Shown here: piece by piece, positions 5,040-5,513 of the stretch
How positions within the stretch are numbered: position 1 is the first letter of the stretch
Layout: each line of letters begins with the position of its first letter
Assembly (NCBI GenBank): GCA_937888935.1
Contig: CALARO010000169.1
Span: 1 to 5,513, forward strand
Origin: an uncultured Clostridia bacterium
Lineage (GTDB): Bacteria; Bacillota; Clostridia; Christensenellales; Borkfalkiaceae
Direction of reading: 5' to 3'
DNA: 5,513 nucleotides
The notes under the pieces: model-generated
What the model was told of the DNA's origin: nothing
The model's database searches: none
The model's input: the letters and a program-made list of their open reading frames with translations, nothing else
Made by a program: the position numbers and the translations under genes

Positions 5040-5513
5040 TTAGTTTGCTTTCTTATTCCATTCCGTGATACCATCAATGATCAGGTTGAAATAAGGTGCG
5101 GAGCGGAACGACGATTCGTTGAACACGCCGTCAAACACAACTTCCGTTTCGCCCACATAATCGCCGTAATCTTTCACGTCTGCCTTATAAGAAGTAAGTT
5201 TTTGACCTTTGTCCACCGTAAATTTCGAAGTGTCGAACACCTTCAATGCTTTGGCTTCAAGCAAAGCTTTTGCTGCTGCAACCGCTTCTTTTGTGCCGTC
5301 TGCCACAGCGCTGCCGAATTCAAGTACTTCCACAGAACCGGTAGCAAGGTTACCGCACCAGTCGGAATCGATTTTGTCGCCGTTAATCACGCAATCAATC
5401 ATATATTCGAAATAGGGTTCCCAATTGATACGCGAACCGGCGATATATGTCTTGGGGCATTCCGCTTTCGTGCTTACGTTGTAAGTTACGTTAGGAATAT
5501 TTTTTGCTTCGCA
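5040..5513 (-). CDS. BMP-family substrate-binding protein, C-terminal 157 residues (5' end beyond window)
   Basis: This is the extracytoplasmic binding component of the importer, likely a lipoprotein anchored to the outer face of the membrane (NupN/BmpA/PnrA family). That would be consistent with the gene order, but the signal peptide lies outside the window. The frame is open from the right edge to the TAA at 5042-5040, giving 157 residues, roughly the C-terminal lobe of a protein usually about 350-400 residues long. It reads CEAKNIPNVTYNV at the edge, then YIAGSRINWEPYFEYMIDCV and DWCGNLATGSVEVLEFG, matching the region where BMP proteins count repeated binding units and contact the ligand ring. 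The end, ITEWNKKAN, is short. Four Cys occur in this fragment, at fragment positions 1, 19, 40 and 52. It is the first visible gene of the operon and lies 83 nt before the ATPase. The operon promoter lies beyond the right edge. The assignment leans partly on the neighbours. Confidence 0.85.
   Translation of the reverse strand, partial: CEAKNIPNVTYNVSTKAECPKTYIAGSRINWEPYFEYMIDCVINGDKIDSDWCGNLATGSVEVLEFGSAVADGTKEAVAAAKALLEAKALKVFDTSKFTVDKGQKLTSYKADVKDYGDYVGETEVVFDGVFNESSFRSAPYFNLIIDGITEWNKKAN

Overview
The window looks like chromosome from an endospore-forming, Gram-positive anaerobe, most likely an uncultured member of the Clostridia. Three things suggest this: a recognisable spoIIGA gene (forespore-to-mother-cell signalling, found only in endospore formers), strong AGGAGG-type ribosome binding sites, and a BMP-type nucleoside importer of clostridial style. 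The genus cannot be read from the sequence. All genes are on the minus strand, so the window reads from right to left.

From the right edge to position 1111 there is a four-gene ABC importer operon. It holds the C-terminal part of a BMP-family substrate-binding protein (5040-5513, cut by the edge), a two-domain ATPase of 600 residues (3154-4956), and two inner-membrane permeases of 365 and 316 residues (2064-3161 and 1111-2061). The last three genes are tightly coupled: there is an 8-nt overlap, then a 2-nt gap, and each start has a good Shine-Dalgarno sequence lying inside the previous gene. An 83-nt gap with a strong GC-rich hairpin separates the binding-protein gene from the ATPase gene. 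The set matches the B. subtilis NupNOPQ guanosine importer and the spirochaete BMP/PnrA systems, so purine nucleoside uptake is the best guess. The substrate itself is not shown by the sequence.

The 258-nt intergenic stretch (853-1110) is AT-rich with strong strand bias. It holds a Rho-independent terminator for the importer operon (1031-1071), built from a 15-nt direct repeat that pairs with itself through two G-U wobbles. Next come G-run/T-run repeats, and then an extended -10 promoter element (886-891) that should drive the gene to its left.

From 852 to the left edge there is an open reading frame of 284 codons that leaves the window without a stop. It reads as SpoIIGA, the membrane aspartic protease that activates pro-sigma-E. 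It has five predicted N-terminal membrane segments and a catalytic DSGN motif at residues 180-183. The gene sigE would be expected just beyond the left edge. I see no mobile element, CRISPR array, RNA gene or clearly undescribed system. The points most worth checking are the terminator architecture, the spoIIGA promoter, and the enlarged second domain of the ATPase.
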